From assembly GCA_020247305.1 (NCBI GenBank), contig JADCJE010000008.1:1-64000 (forward strand): a stretch of DNA of 64,000 nt, in the 5' to 3' direction. Below, one piece after another: positions 32,953 through 42,323 of this stretch. Made by a program: the position numbers and the translations under genes. Positions within the stretch are counted from its first letter, which is position 1, and each line of letters begins with the position of its first letter. The notes below the pieces were generated by a model, which was not told the origin of the DNA, made no database searches, and saw nothing but the letters and a program-made list of their open reading frames with translations. The DNA is from Phycisphaerales bacterium. GTDB taxonomy: Bacteria; Planctomycetota; UBA1135; UBA2386.

Positions 32953-34754
32953 CCTCCCCGCTGCTCGATCTGCGCGCGTTCCTCGACCTGCTGCGGCGCG
33001 AAGGCGACCTCGTCACCATCGACGCCGAGGTCGACCCCGACCTCGAAGCCGCCGAGGTCCACCGCCGCGTGATCGCCGCCGGCGGCCCGGCGCTGTTGTT
33101 CCGCCGCGTCAAGGGCTCGCCGTGGCCGGTGGTCACCAACCTGTTCGGCACTGCGCGCCGCGTCGAACTGGCGTTCGGCCGGCGGCCGTTGGAGCTGGTG
33201 CAGCGCCTCGCCGACGCGCCGCACACCATGCTGCCGCCGAGCCTCGCCAAGCTGTGGGCGCAGCGCGACCTGATCGGCTCGCTGCTCAAGGTCGGCCGCA
33301 AGCGCGTGCGTTCGGCGCCGCTGCTCGACGTGCAGGACCGGCCGCCGGCGCTGGGCCGCCTGCCGCTGCTGCGCACCTGGAGCGAGGACGGCGGGCCGTT
33401 CGTCACGCTGCCGCTGGTCTACACCGAGCACCCGCGCGGGCTCGGCAGCAACCTCGGCATGTACCGCATCCAGCGGCACGGCGACGACCGCGTCGGCCTG
33501 CACGTGCAGATCGGCAAGGGCGGCGGCTTCCACCTCGCCGAGCACGAGCGCCTCGGCACGCCGATGCCGGTCGCCGTGCACATCGGCGGCCCGCCGGCGC
33601 TGATCCTGTCGGCGATCGCGCCGCTGCCCGAGAACGTGCCCGAGGTGCTGCTGTGCTCGCTGCTGCTCGGCCAGCGCCTGCGCAGCGCCAGGTCGACGCA
33701 CACGCCGCTGGCGCTGCAGGCCGACGCCGAGTTCTGCATCCTCGGCGACGTGCATCCGGGCGAGCGCCATCCCGAAGGCCCGTTCGGCGACCACTACGGC
33801 TACTACTCGCTGCGCCACGACTACCCGCTGGTGCGCGTGCACACGCTGGCGCGCCGGCGCGAGCCGATCCTGGCCGCGACCGTCGTCGGCAAGCCGCGCC
33901 AGGAGGACTTCTTCCTCGGCGACTACCTGCAGGAGCTGCTGCTGCCGCTGGCCAAGGTGGCGATGCCGCAGGTCAAGGACCTGTGGTCGTACGGCGAGAC
34001 CGGCTACCACGCGCTCGCCGCCGCGGTCGTGCAGGAGCGCTACGGCCGCGAAGCGATGCAGAGCGCCTTCCGCATCCTCGGCGAAGGCCAGCTCAGCCTG
34101 ACCAAGTTCCTGCTGCTGACCGACAAGCCGGTCGACCTGCGCGACTTCAAGACGACGCTGGCGCACGTCCTCGCGCGCACGCGCTTCCAGACCGACCTCT
34201 ACGTGTTCGGCAGCCTGTCGATGGACACGCTCGACTACGCCGGGCCGGCGGTCAACAAGGGCAGCAAGGGCGTGCTGCTGGGACTCGGCGAGCCGGTGCG
34301 CACGCTGCCCACCGAGTTCACCGGCGCGCTGCCGCCGCAGTTCCCGAAGGCGCGCGTCTTCTGCCCTGGCTGCCTCGTCGTGCAGGGGCCGGGCTTCGCC
34401 GGCTGGCGCACGGCCGCGCGCGACCTCGCGCAGGTTCCAGCGCTTGCCAACTGGCCGCTCGTCGTGCTGGTCGACGACGCCGACAAGGCGGCGAAGTCGG
34501 CGGTCAACTTCCTGTGGACGACGTTCACGCGCTTCGAGCCGGCCGCCGACCTGCACGGCAAGGACCTGCGCCTCGCCGGCACGCAGCCGTGCTGGACGCC
34601 GCCGGTCGTGATCGACGCGCGCATGAAGCCGACATACCCGAAGGAACTCTTCTGCGACCCGGACACGGCCAAGAAGGTCTCGGCGCGCTGGCGCGAGTAC
34701 TTCCCGACGCGCGACGTCGCCATGGGCGACAGCGACCGCGGCCACCTCGACTGA
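32949..34754 (+). CDS. ubiD: UbiD family prenylated-FMN-dependent decarboxylase
   Basis: 601-residue reversible (de)carboxylase with prenyl-FMN cofactor. Family signatures: LRREGDLVTIDAEVDPDLEAAEV, NLFGTARRVELAFG, YRIQRHGDDRVGLHVQIGKGGGFHLAE and HPEGPFGDHYGYYS, the last being the Glu-containing catalytic region. The C-terminal half holds SLTKFLLLTDKPVDLRDF. It is longer than E. coli UbiD (497) but close to the 600-residue forms assigned to menaquinone synthesis by the futalosine route (MqnL-like). No UbiX or other mqn gene is in the window, so substrate is inferred. ATG overlaps lpxB stop (ATGA). Confidence 0.92.
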   Translation: MTSPLLDLRAFLDLLRREGDLVTIDAEVDPDLEAAEVHRRVIAAGGPALLFRRVKGSPWPVVTNLFGTARRVELAFGRRPLELVQRLADAPHTMLPPSLAKLWAQRDLIGSLLKVGRKRVRSAPLLDVQDRPPALGRLPLLRTWSEDGGPFVTLPLVYTEHPRGLGSNLGMYRIQRHGDDRVGLHVQIGKGGGFHLAEHERLGTPMPVAVHIGGPPALILSAIAPLPENVPEVLLCSLLLGQRLRSARSTHTPLALQADAEFCILGDVHPGERHPEGPFGDHYGYYSLRHDYPLVRVHTLARRREPILAATVVGKPRQEDFFLGDYLQELLLPLAKVAMPQVKDLWSYGETGYHALAAAVVQERYGREAMQSAFRILGEGQLSLTKFLLLTDKPVDLRDFKTTLAHVLARTRFQTDLYVFGSLSMDTLDYAGPAVNKGSKGVLLGLGEPVRTLPTEFTGALPPQFPKARVFCPGCLVVQGPGFAGWRTAARDLAQVPALANWPLVVLVDDADKAAKSAVNFLWTTFTRFEPAADLHGKDLRLAGTQPCWTPPVVIDARMKPTYPKELFCDPDTAKKVSARWREYFPTRDVAMGDSDRGHLD

Positions 34755-34836
34755 CGGCCCGCGGCGCCGTCCGGACGCGGGCGTGCAGCGCCGCGACGGC
34801 GGCCAAGCGCGCGGTCGCACCCGCACGCCGACCGCG

Positions 34837-35259
34837 TCAGCGCGGCGGTTCCGGCGCGAGTTCGACCAGCGCCGGCGCGAGCGGGCCGCGGCCCGCGACC
34901 ATGCGGCGGCCGTCGCGCAGCACGTAGACGACGCCGTGCTCCTCGTCGCGCTCGATCGCCACCACGAACGGGGCGAGCGCGGGGTCGGGGCACTCCGGCG
35001 CGACGACGGCGCCGCCGTGGACGGCAAGCGCCACCGCCGCCGGACGCACGCGCGCCGGCGCGCCCTCGCGCCACGCCGCCGGTTGCACGACGGGCGTACG
35101 CCCGGACGCGGCGGCCGGTTCGGCCGCAGGCGTCGCAACGCCAGTTGCCGGGAGCGCCGGCGCAGGACGGCTCGCGGGGCGCGCCAACAGCGGGTTGCCG
35201 AGGGCGAGAGCGCCGACCAGGAGCGCAGCAGCGGACCACAAGCAGAGCGTGCGGTGCAT
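34837..35259 (-). CDS. Small exported protein, 140 aa, unknown function
   Basis: An N-terminal hydrophobic segment (LWSAAALLVGALALGNPLLA) acts as signal peptide or anchor. A low-complexity Ala/Pro stretch follows. A short ordered tail contains FVVAIERDEEHGVVYVLRDGRRMVAG, which looks like a beta-hairpin. No family recognised. The ATG at 35259 is preferred because TATCCT lies 13 nt upstream. The frame stays open to 36756, antisense to lysS, and that part is not coding. Confidence 0.55.
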   Translation of the reverse strand: MHRTLCLWSAAALLVGALALGNPLLARPASRPAPALPATGVATPAAEPAAASGRTPVVQPAAWREGAPARVRPAAVALAVHGGAVVAPECPDPALAPFVVAIERDEEHGVVYVLRDGRRMVAGRGPLAPALVELAPEPPR

Positions 35260-35272
35260 CAGGGGGTGCAAG

Positions 35273-35278
35273 AGGATA
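35273..35278 (-). promoter_or_regulatory. -10 element TATCCT
   Basis: TATCCT on the minus strand, 13 nt before the ATG at 35259. The leader would be about 6-7 nt. Confidence 0.4.
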
Positions 35279-35442
35279 GCAGCCGCAGCGGCGGGTGCAC
35301 GCCACCGCCGCACCGGCCATGCCATGGGCGCTGCCTCGGCCGCCAACCCCGCGGCCTGCCCTGCTGCCCAGGGGCGCCGACGGCCGACCGTTGGCCCGCC
35401 CGGAGCGGCACTGCCGCAGGAGCATTGCTCGCTGGGAAGGGC

Positions 35443-35448
35443 TAGGAT
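35443..35448 (+). promoter_or_regulatory. -10 element TAGGAT of the lysS-lolCDE operon
   Basis: TAGGAT lies 42 nt upstream of the lysS GTG. No good -35 at 16-18 nt; a TTGCTC at 35425 is only 12 nt away. Moderate to weak support. Confidence 0.4.
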
Positions 35449-35490
35449 GCGCCGCCTTTTCGACCCGACCACCCACCGCTCCGGAACCTC

Positions 35491-36987
35491 GTGACCGACG
35501 GGATCGCCAACGACCGCCTCCAGAAGCTCCAGGCCATGCGCGCCGCCGGACGGGACCCGTTCCCGGCGCGGGTGACCCGCGGCCAGCCCATCGGCGACCT
35601 GCTCGCCGACTTCGCCGCCCGCACCGGCCAGACCGTGACCATCGCCGGCCGGCTCGGGGTCGTCCGCGACTTCGGCAAGCTGCGCTTCGCCCACGTCGCC
35701 GACCGCACCGGCAGCCTGCAGGTCGGCTTCGAACGCGACCGCCTGCCGGCCTTCTGGCCCGACCGCAAGCAGGTCGAGGGCAACGACCTCGTCAGCGTCA
35801 CCGGCACGCTCGGCACGACGCAGAAGGGCGAGCCGACCCTTTGGGCGACGCAGGTGGAACTGGCTGCGAAGGCCCTGCGCGCCGCGCCCGAGAAGTGGCA
35901 CGGCCTCGTCGACACCGAACAGCGCTACCGCATGCGCTACGTCGACCTGTACGCCAATCCCGAGGTGCGGCAGGCGTTCGCGACGCGCAGCAAGATCGTG
36001 CGCGAGACGCGGCGGTACTTCGACTCGCTCGGGTACCTGGAGGTCGAGACGCCGATCCTGCAGCCGATCTTCGGCGGCGCCGCCGCGCGGCCGTTCGTCA
36101 CCCACCACAACGCGCTCGACATGCAGCTCTACCTGCGCATCGCGCCGGAGCTGTACCTCAAGCGCCTCGTCGTCGGCGGCATGGAGCGCGTCTACGAGAT
36201 CGGCCGCGTGTTCCGCAACGAAGGCGTCAGCACCCGCCACAACCCCGAGTTCACCATGCTGGAGAGCTACGAGGCGTGGGCGGACTACCGCGACATCATG
36301 GCGCGCGTCGAGGGCCTGTTCGGCCACCTCGTCGAGGCCGTGCTCGGCGGCAAGGGTGTGGTGACCTTCCGCGACAAGCCGTACGACCTGAAGCCGCCGT
36401 TCCAGAAGGCGCGCTACCTCGACCTGTTCGCGCAGCAGAACCCCGGCGTCGACTGGTTCGACCACGCGGCCTGCGTCGCGCGCGCGCGCGAACTCGGCCT
36501 GCCGACCGACGGCCTCCCGCCGGCGAAGCTCGCCAACGACGTCTTCGAAGCGACGGTCGAGGACACGCTGCAGGGGCCGATCTTCGTGCACGACTACCCG
36601 GTCGCGATCAGTCCGCTGGCCAAGCGCATGGCCGACGACCCGCGCGTCACCGAGCGCTTCGAGCTGTTCGTCGCCGGCATGGAACTCGGCAACGCCTTCA
36701 GCGAGCTCAACGACCCGATCGACCAGGAGCAGCGCTTCACCGAGCAGGTCGCGCACAAGGACGACGAGACGCCCGGCGAGGTCGACGTCGACTACGTCAC
36801 GGCGCTGGAGTTCGGCATGCCGCCCGCCGGCGGACTCGGCATCGGCATCGACCGGCTGTGCATGCTGCTCACCGGCTCGACCTCGATCCGCGACGTCGTG
36901 CTGTTCCCGCTGCTCCGCCGCGTCGAACCGGGCGCAGCCGCCGCGGGCGAAGGCGCTGCGCCGGCGCCGGACGCGCCGCAGCCGTGA
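35491..36987 (+). CDS. lysS: Lysyl-tRNA synthetase, class II
   Basis: 498-residue enzyme that charges tRNA(Lys). An N-terminal OB-fold anticodon-binding domain (VTIAGRLGVVRDFGKLRFAHVADRTGSLQV) precedes the class II core. Motif 1 is near RSKIVRETRRYFDSLGYLEVETPILQP, motif 2 is YEIGRVFRNEGVSTRHNPEFTMLESYEA, and motif 3 is GLGIGIDRLCMLLTG. A Pro/Ala tail of about 20 residues follows. The GTG start has no obvious Shine-Dalgarno. The stop overlaps the GTG of lolC, and the lysS-lol linkage is also found in other bacteria. Confidence 0.96.
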   Translation: MTDGIANDRLQKLQAMRAAGRDPFPARVTRGQPIGDLLADFAARTGQTVTIAGRLGVVRDFGKLRFAHVADRTGSLQVGFERDRLPAFWPDRKQVEGNDLVSVTGTLGTTQKGEPTLWATQVELAAKALRAAPEKWHGLVDTEQRYRMRYVDLYANPEVRQAFATRSKIVRETRRYFDSLGYLEVETPILQPIFGGAAARPFVTHHNALDMQLYLRIAPELYLKRLVVGGMERVYEIGRVFRNEGVSTRHNPEFTMLESYEAWADYRDIMARVEGLFGHLVEAVLGGKGVVTFRDKPYDLKPPFQKARYLDLFAQQNPGVDWFDHAACVARARELGLPTDGLPPAKLANDVFEATVEDTLQGPIFVHDYPVAISPLAKRMADDPRVTERFELFVAGMELGNAFSELNDPIDQEQRFTEQVAHKDDETPGEVDVDYVTALEFGMPPAGGLGIGIDRLCMLLTGSTSIRDVVLFPLLRRVEPGAAAAGEGAAPAPDAPQP

Positions 36988-38471
36988 TCGACGCCTTCAG
37001 TCCGTTCGTGGCGTGGCGCTACCTGCTGACGCGCCGCATCAACCTGCTCGCCGTCTTCGGCGTGACCTTCGCCGTCTGGGCGATCCTGCTGGTCGACAGC
37101 GTGTTCACCGGCTTCGTCAGCCAGATCCGCCAGGACGTGCGCAGCAGCGCGTGCGACCTGATGGTCACCGACCTGCCGCACGACGCCGGCTACGAACGCC
37201 TCGCCGCCGCCATCGCCGGCGTCGAGGGCGTCGCCGCCACCGCGCCGCGCCTGCGCCACCACGGCCTCTTGCTGCCGGCGCGCCAGCGCCGCACCGGCAT
37301 CGCCGACCAGGGCAGTTCGCAGGTCGACTTCGACCACACGCAGAACGGCTTCGCGCTGCTGGTCGGCATCGATCCGGAGCGCGAAGCCGCGGTCAGCGGC
37401 CTGCGCCGCTGGCTCGACCGCGGCCCCGACGAACTGGCGCAGCGTTACCCCGGCGATTTCTGGCGCTCGCCCGTGCTCGACGGCGCCGACGCTGGCCGCC
37501 GCGCGCGCATGGGCATGCCCGACGAGGACGAGTGGCGCGCCCGCCGCCGCGCCGGCCTGCCGCACGAAGCGCGCAGCGAGGACCAGCGCGGCGCGTGGCC
37601 GGGCGTGCTGTTCGGCTGGCAGCGCGTCCGGCAGCTCGGCTGGTTCCCGCGCAGCGAGCCGTTCGACGTCGTCTGCGCGTCGTTCACCGGCGGCGACGGC
37701 AGCGCGGCGCTGCACACCCACTCGCTGCGCGTCGGCTTCGCCGGCTGCTTCGCCACCGGCAGCCGCGCCGTCGACGAAGGCATGGTGCTGCTGCCGATCG
37801 AGACGCTGCGCACGATGCTCGGCCAGGACGCTGCCGACCCGGCGAGCGTCGACGTCGTCACCGACGTCGCCGTGCGCCTGCGCGACGGCCTGTCGTCGGC
37901 CGCCGTGGCGACGACGGCGGCGGCGATCCGCGCGCGCGTGCAGGCGGCGCTGCCGGCGGGCGCGGGCCCGTGCCTCGTCGCCGACTGGCAGCAGCAGAAC
38001 GAAACGTTCCTGTCCGCCGTCGCGCACGAGCAGGGCATGATGCAGTTCGTGCTGTTCGTCGTGATGCTCGTCGCCGCCTTCGTCATCTACGCGACGCTGC
38101 ACATGATGGTCGTGCAGAAGGTGAAGGACATCGGCATCCTCGCCGCAATCGGCGGCTCGCCGCGCAGCGTCGGCGGCGTGTTCCTGGTGAGCGGCCTCGC
38201 CGTCGCGCTGGTCGGCACCGCGCTCGGCCTGCTCGCCGGCGTGCTGTCGGCGTGGAACCTCAACGCCGCCAACGAGTGGATGTTCGCCAACTTCCAGCTG
38301 GAGCTGTTCCCGCGCCGCCTGTTCGACCTGCGCGAGGTCCCCTGCCGCCTGGAACCGTCCTGGATCGCGACCGTCGCCGCCGGCGCCATCGCGCTCGCCG
38401 TGATCGTCGCCGCCGTGCCCTCGCGGCAGGCCGCCCGCATGCACCCCGTCCTCTGCCTGAGCCGCGAATGA
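36984..38471 (+). CDS. lolC: LolC/LolE-type lipoprotein-releasing ABC permease
   Basis: 495-residue MacB/FtsX-fold permease that helps release lipoproteins from the inner membrane. N-terminal signature: SPFVAWRYLLTRRINLLAVFGVTFAVWAILLVDSVFTGF. A large periplasmic domain of about 320 residues follows, larger than E. coli LolC. Three C-terminal helices come next, with the FtsX motif VVQKVKDIGILAAIGGSPRSVGGVFLVSG between the first two. GTG start overlaps lysS by 4 nt. It forms LolCDE with the next two genes. Confidence 0.9.
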   Translation: MIDAFSPFVAWRYLLTRRINLLAVFGVTFAVWAILLVDSVFTGFVSQIRQDVRSSACDLMVTDLPHDAGYERLAAAIAGVEGVAATAPRLRHHGLLLPARQRRTGIADQGSSQVDFDHTQNGFALLVGIDPEREAAVSGLRRWLDRGPDELAQRYPGDFWRSPVLDGADAGRRARMGMPDEDEWRARRRAGLPHEARSEDQRGAWPGVLFGWQRVRQLGWFPRSEPFDVVCASFTGGDGSAALHTHSLRVGFAGCFATGSRAVDEGMVLLPIETLRTMLGQDAADPASVDVVTDVAVRLRDGLSSAAVATTAAAIRARVQAALPAGAGPCLVADWQQQNETFLSAVAHEQGMMQFVLFVVMLVAAFVIYATLHMMVVQKVKDIGILAAIGGSPRSVGGVFLVSGLAVALVGTALGLLAGVLSAWNLNAANEWMFANFQLELFPRRLFDLREVPCRLEPSWIATVAAGAIALAVIVAAVPSRQAARMHPVLCLSRE

Positions 38472-39163
38472 CCCCAGCCGCGCTGGAAGCCGTCGCCGTC
38501 ACCAAGCACTACCGCCTCGGGCGGCAGGAGATCCCCGTGCTGCGCGGCATCGACCTCGCGGTCGCCGCCGGCGAATCCGTGGCGCTGCTCGGCGCTTCGG
38601 GCGCGGGCAAGTCGACGCTGCTGCACGTGCTCGGCCTGCTCGACGCGCCGAGCGGCGGTGAGGTGCGCTACGACGGCCGCCGCGTCGACGACCTGCCGGT
38701 GCGCGAGCGCGCGGCGCTGCGCCATCGCCACGTCGGCTTCGTGTTCCAGTTCTACCACCTCATCCCCGAGCTGACGGCGCTGCAGAACGTGCAGCTGGCC
38801 CGGATGATGGCGATCTCGCCGCTGGCGTACTGGCGCGGGCGCAAGCAGGCGCGCGCCGAGGCCGAGGCGATGCTCGCGCGCGTCGGCCTGCAGGAGCGCA
38901 TGCGGCACCGCCCCGCCGAGTTGTCCGGCGGCGAACGCCAGCGCGTCGCCATCGCCCGCGCGCTGCTGGCGCGGCCGCGCGCGCTGCTCGCCGACGAACC
39001 GACCGGCAACCTCGACTCGCACACCGCCTCCGGCGTCGTCGAACTGATGTTCGAGGTCGCGCGGCAGGACGGCCTCGCGTTGCTGCTGGTCACCCACGAC
39101 GAGGAACTGGCGCGGCGCTGCAAGCGGACCGTGCGCATGAAGGACGGCCGGGTGGTGGGCTGA
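38468..39163 (+). CDS. lolD: LolD lipoprotein-releasing ATPase
   Basis: 231-residue cytoplasmic ATPase of the LolCDE complex. Walker A GASGAGKSTLLHVLG, Q-loop VFQFYHLIPELTALQNV (LolD-type), signature LSGGERQRVAIARALL, Walker B LLADEPTGNLDS, H-loop LVTHDEELARR. The insert MMAISPLAYWRGRKQAR is slightly longer than in E. coli. Overlaps lolC (ATGA) and abuts lolE (TGATG), so the three subunits are made in strict order. Confidence 0.96.
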   Translation: MTPAALEAVAVTKHYRLGRQEIPVLRGIDLAVAAGESVALLGASGAGKSTLLHVLGLLDAPSGGEVRYDGRRVDDLPVRERAALRHRHVGFVFQFYHLIPELTALQNVQLARMMAISPLAYWRGRKQARAEAEAMLARVGLQERMRHRPAELSGGERQRVAIARALLARPRALLADEPTGNLDSHTASGVVELMFEVARQDGLALLLVTHDEELARRCKRTVRMKDGRVVG

Positions 39164-40512
39164 TGTACCGGCTGTTCCTGGCGCTGCGCTACCTGCTGAC
39201 CCGGCCGATCAACCTGCTCGGCATGGCCGGCATCACCATCAGCGTGTGGGCGCTGGTGGTCGTGGTGTCGCTGTTCTCCGGCTTCTTGCAGGTGGTCGAA
39301 GGCCATGTGCACGCTGCGAGCGCCGACGTCGCGGTCACCAACCTGCCGCCCGACCTGCCGTGGCCGAAGTTGCGCGCCGCGCTGCGCGACGACCCGCAGG
39401 TCGTCGACGCCGCGCCGCGACTGCTGCACTTCGGCATGCTGGCGCGACCGGGCCACCGCCCGCCGCCAGCGCCGCTGCCCGGCCGCTCGGCGCTGCACGG
39501 CGGCGACCAGCCGTTCCTGTTCGTCCAGGGCGTCGATCCGCAGCGCGAGGCCGCGGTCACCGGCTTCGCCGCGTGGCTCGCCGACCCGGCGATCCCGGCC
39601 GAACTGCGCAGCCCGGCGCCGCCGCTGGCCCCCGCCGCGGACGGCACGCCGACCGTGCTCGTCGGCCTCGAACGCATGCGGCGCGAAGGCCTGCGCCCGG
39701 GCGATCGCGTCGTGCTGACGACGGCGCAAGTGGTGCGCGACGCGCGCGGCGGCCGCACGCCGACCAAGGTGCAGATCGACCTCGTCGTCGGCGGCGCCTT
39801 CAAGACCGCGCACGGCGGCTTCGAGGGCAACACCATGTTCGTCGCCGACGCGACGCTGCGCGCCCGCCTGCACCCCGACCAGCCCGACCTCGTGCAGGAG
39901 GTCGCCGTCGCCGTGCGCGATCCGGCGCAACTCGCGGACACGGCCGCGCGCCTGCAGCGCACCGTGCGCGCGACGCTCGAACGCCACAACGGCGACGACA
40001 TCACGGCCTACGGCGTCGTGCAGACGTGGCGCGAGAAGAACGGCCGCTTCCTCGAGTCCATCGAGCACCAGCGCGGCCTGATGCAGTTGGTGCTGTTCGT
40101 CATCATGGTCGTGGCCGCGTTCCTGATGCTCGCCACGCTGTCGATGATGGTGACCGAGAAGGTCGCCGACATCGGCATCCTGACGGCGATGGGCGGCACG
40201 CCGCGCGGCGTCGCGTCGGTGTTCCTCGCCTGCGGCATCGTCATCACCCTGGCCGGCGTCGCCGCCGGCCTCGTGCTCGGGGCCGTCACCGGCGTGTACC
40301 TGGAGGAAGTCCGGCAGGCGGTGCGCTGGGCGACGGGCATCGACCTGTTCCCGATCGAGGTCTACAACCTCGACCGCGTGCCGTGCGCGATCGAGCCGGC
40401 GTGGCTGCTGCAGGTCGCGGCGATGGCCTTGGCCGTGGGCGTCGTGGTGTCCTTCCTGCCCGCGTGGCGGGCCGCGCGCCACGACCCGCTGGTGTCGCTG
40501 CGCGGCATCTGA
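39163..40512 (+). CDS. lolE: LolE/LolC-type lipoprotein-releasing ABC permease
   Basis: 449-residue paralogue of the upstream permease. The start, MYRLFLALRYLLTRPINLLGMAGITISVWALVVVVSLFSGF, aligns with it. The periplasmic part is shorter (about 260 residues). The C-terminal helices include VTEKVADIGILTAMGGTPRGVASVFLACG and end SFLPAWRAARHDPLVSLRGI, the usual closing motif of the FtsX fold. Two different permeases plus LolD match the asymmetric LolC-D2-E complex. Which of the two is the functional LolC or LolE cannot be told from order alone. Confidence 0.9.
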   Translation: MYRLFLALRYLLTRPINLLGMAGITISVWALVVVVSLFSGFLQVVEGHVHAASADVAVTNLPPDLPWPKLRAALRDDPQVVDAAPRLLHFGMLARPGHRPPPAPLPGRSALHGGDQPFLFVQGVDPQREAAVTGFAAWLADPAIPAELRSPAPPLAPAADGTPTVLVGLERMRREGLRPGDRVVLTTAQVVRDARGGRTPTKVQIDLVVGGAFKTAHGGFEGNTMFVADATLRARLHPDQPDLVQEVAVAVRDPAQLADTAARLQRTVRATLERHNGDDITAYGVVQTWREKNGRFLESIEHQRGLMQLVLFVIMVVAAFLMLATLSMMVTEKVADIGILTAMGGTPRGVASVFLACGIVITLAGVAAGLVLGAVTGVYLEEVRQAVRWATGIDLFPIEVYNLDRVPCAIEPAWLLQVAAMALAVGVVVSFLPAWRAARHDPLVSLRGI

Positions 40513-40598
40513 TCCCGCCCGCGCCGACGCGCGTCCCCGCCTCGCGCGCACGGTCGAAGTGGCGTAAAACCTCGCTGACCCAACTCACGACCTCCCCG

Positions 40599-42299
40599 AT
40601 GCCGCGACCCGACCCGCTCGCCTCCCTCTTCCCCGCCCGCCCTGCCGCCCTCGCTGTCGCGCTGTTCGTCGCCGCCGGCGGACTGCTCGCCCAGGCTCCC
40701 GCCCAGGCTCCCGGACTGAACGGCGACCGCGCCGCCGGCGCAGCCACGGTCGACGTCAAGCAGTGCAAGGAGTGGCTGCACACGCTCGCCGGTCCCGAGT
40801 TCGAAGGCCGCGGCACGGGCCAGCCCGGCTTCGAGAAGGCCGCCAACTACGTCGCCGCGCACTTCAAGGCGCTCGGCCTCGAGGCGCGCGGCCAGGACGG
40901 CACGTACTTCCAGCACGTGCCGTGGTCGACGACGAAGGTCGTCGCCGACAAGACCTTCCTCAAGTTCCGCAAGGGCGACGCCGACGTGCTGACGATCCCG
41001 GCGGCGCGGCTCGGCGGCAACGCCGCCGCCACCGACGCGGCCGGCGACGTCGTGCTGCTGTGCGTCGACGTGCCGGCCATGCCGCCGCCCGGCGAAGGCG
41101 GCCGTCGCATGCAGATGCCGACGATCGAAGGCCTCGACGGACTCGACCTGAAGGACAAGGTCGTGCTCGTGCACATCCGGCAACAGGACGACGCCGCCAC
41201 GCGCAGCCCCGTCGCCACCTTCGCCGTGCGGCAGGCGCTGCAGGGCAAGGAAGCCGCGGCGATCGTGCTGACGCAGGCGACGACGCCGTCCGGCGGCATG
41301 GTCGGCCGCGCCGGCGCCGGCCGCGGCGGCCGCGCCAATCCGGCGGCCGGCGGCGCGCGCCGGCAACCGGCCCAGCCGACCATCGGCGGCGACGACCTCG
41401 CCGCGATCCTCGCCGCCGCCGGCATGACCGTCGACGGCCTCGCCAAGGCCCCCACGGCCACGCCGCTGCCGCTGCGCGCGCAGTTGTCGCTCGCGACCGA
41501 GGAGGCCAACGCCCCGGCGATGAACGTGTTCGCGGTGCTGCCGGGCAGCGATCCGGTGAAGAAGGACGAGTACGTGGTCATCGGCAGCCACCTCGACCAC
41601 CTCGGCCGCCGCGGCGACGCGATCAGCCCCGGCGCCGACGACGACGGGTCGGGCACGACCGGCGTGCTGGCGGTGGCGCAGATGTTCGCCAAGAACAAGG
41701 TCCGGCCGGCGCGCAGCGTGCTCTTCGTGTGCTTCTCCGGCGAGGAGAACGGGCTGATCGGCTCGCGCTTCTTCGCCGACAACTGCCCGATCCCGTTGTC
41801 GTCGATCGTCGCCGAGCTGCAGATGGACATGATCGGCCGCGACGAGGAGGAGAACATGGAAGGCGACAAGGGCGAACTCGCCGAGAACAACCGCAACACG
41901 GTGCACCTCGTCGGCACCAAGAAGCTGGCCCCCGCCCTGCACGACCTCTGCCTCGCCGCCAACAAGACGGCCGGCTTCGAGATCGAGTACGACCAGGAAG
42001 GCATGTTCAGCCGCAGCGACCACGCCAACTTCGCCCAGAAGGGCGTGCCGGTGGCGTTCTTCTTCACCGGGCTGCACCGCGACTACCACCAGACGACCGA
42101 CACGCCGGACAAGATCCACTACGAGAAGCTGCTGCGCATCGCGACCTGGGTCTACGACATCGGCTTCGAGCTGGCGATGCAGCCGGGACGCCCGGAGATC
42201 GAGCCGGAGCTGTGGGGCAAGTTCCGCGGCGGTGGCCGCAACCGCGCGCCGGAAGCGCCGGCCGCGCCGCTGAAGCAGGCAGCCGCCGGCGGCAAGTGA
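40599..42299 (+). CDS. M28 family zinc aminopeptidase with PA domain, exported
   Basis: 566-residue secreted metallopeptidase. The signal peptide is about residues 1-32, ending GGLLAQA. A protease-associated domain (about 130-270) interrupts the catalytic M28 domain. Zinc ligands are visible in order: IGSHLDHLG (His), GADDDGSGT (bridging Asp), FSGEENGLIGS (general base Glu and ligand Glu), QMDMIGRD (Asp), and DYHQTTDTPDKIHYEKL (His). It should trim N-terminal residues from peptides outside the cytoplasm. A Gly/Ala/Arg-rich insert near 225-260 is unusual. Start follows a weak TAAAAC 28 nt upstream. Confidence 0.93.
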   Translation: MPRPDPLASLFPARPAALAVALFVAAGGLLAQAPAQAPGLNGDRAAGAATVDVKQCKEWLHTLAGPEFEGRGTGQPGFEKAANYVAAHFKALGLEARGQDGTYFQHVPWSTTKVVADKTFLKFRKGDADVLTIPAARLGGNAAATDAAGDVVLLCVDVPAMPPPGEGGRRMQMPTIEGLDGLDLKDKVVLVHIRQQDDAATRSPVATFAVRQALQGKEAAAIVLTQATTPSGGMVGRAGAGRGGRANPAAGGARRQPAQPTIGGDDLAAILAAAGMTVDGLAKAPTATPLPLRAQLSLATEEANAPAMNVFAVLPGSDPVKKDEYVVIGSHLDHLGRRGDAISPGADDDGSGTTGVLAVAQMFAKNKVRPARSVLFVCFSGEENGLIGSRFFADNCPIPLSSIVAELQMDMIGRDEEENMEGDKGELAENNRNTVHLVGTKKLAPALHDLCLAANKTAGFEIEYDQEGMFSRSDHANFAQKGVPVAFFFTGLHRDYHQTTDTPDKIHYEKLLRIATWVYDIGFELAMQPGRPEIEPELWGKFRGGGRNRAPEAPAAPLKQAAAGGK

Positions 42300-42323
42300 C
42301 CGCGCGACCGGCTGCCGCCTGCG

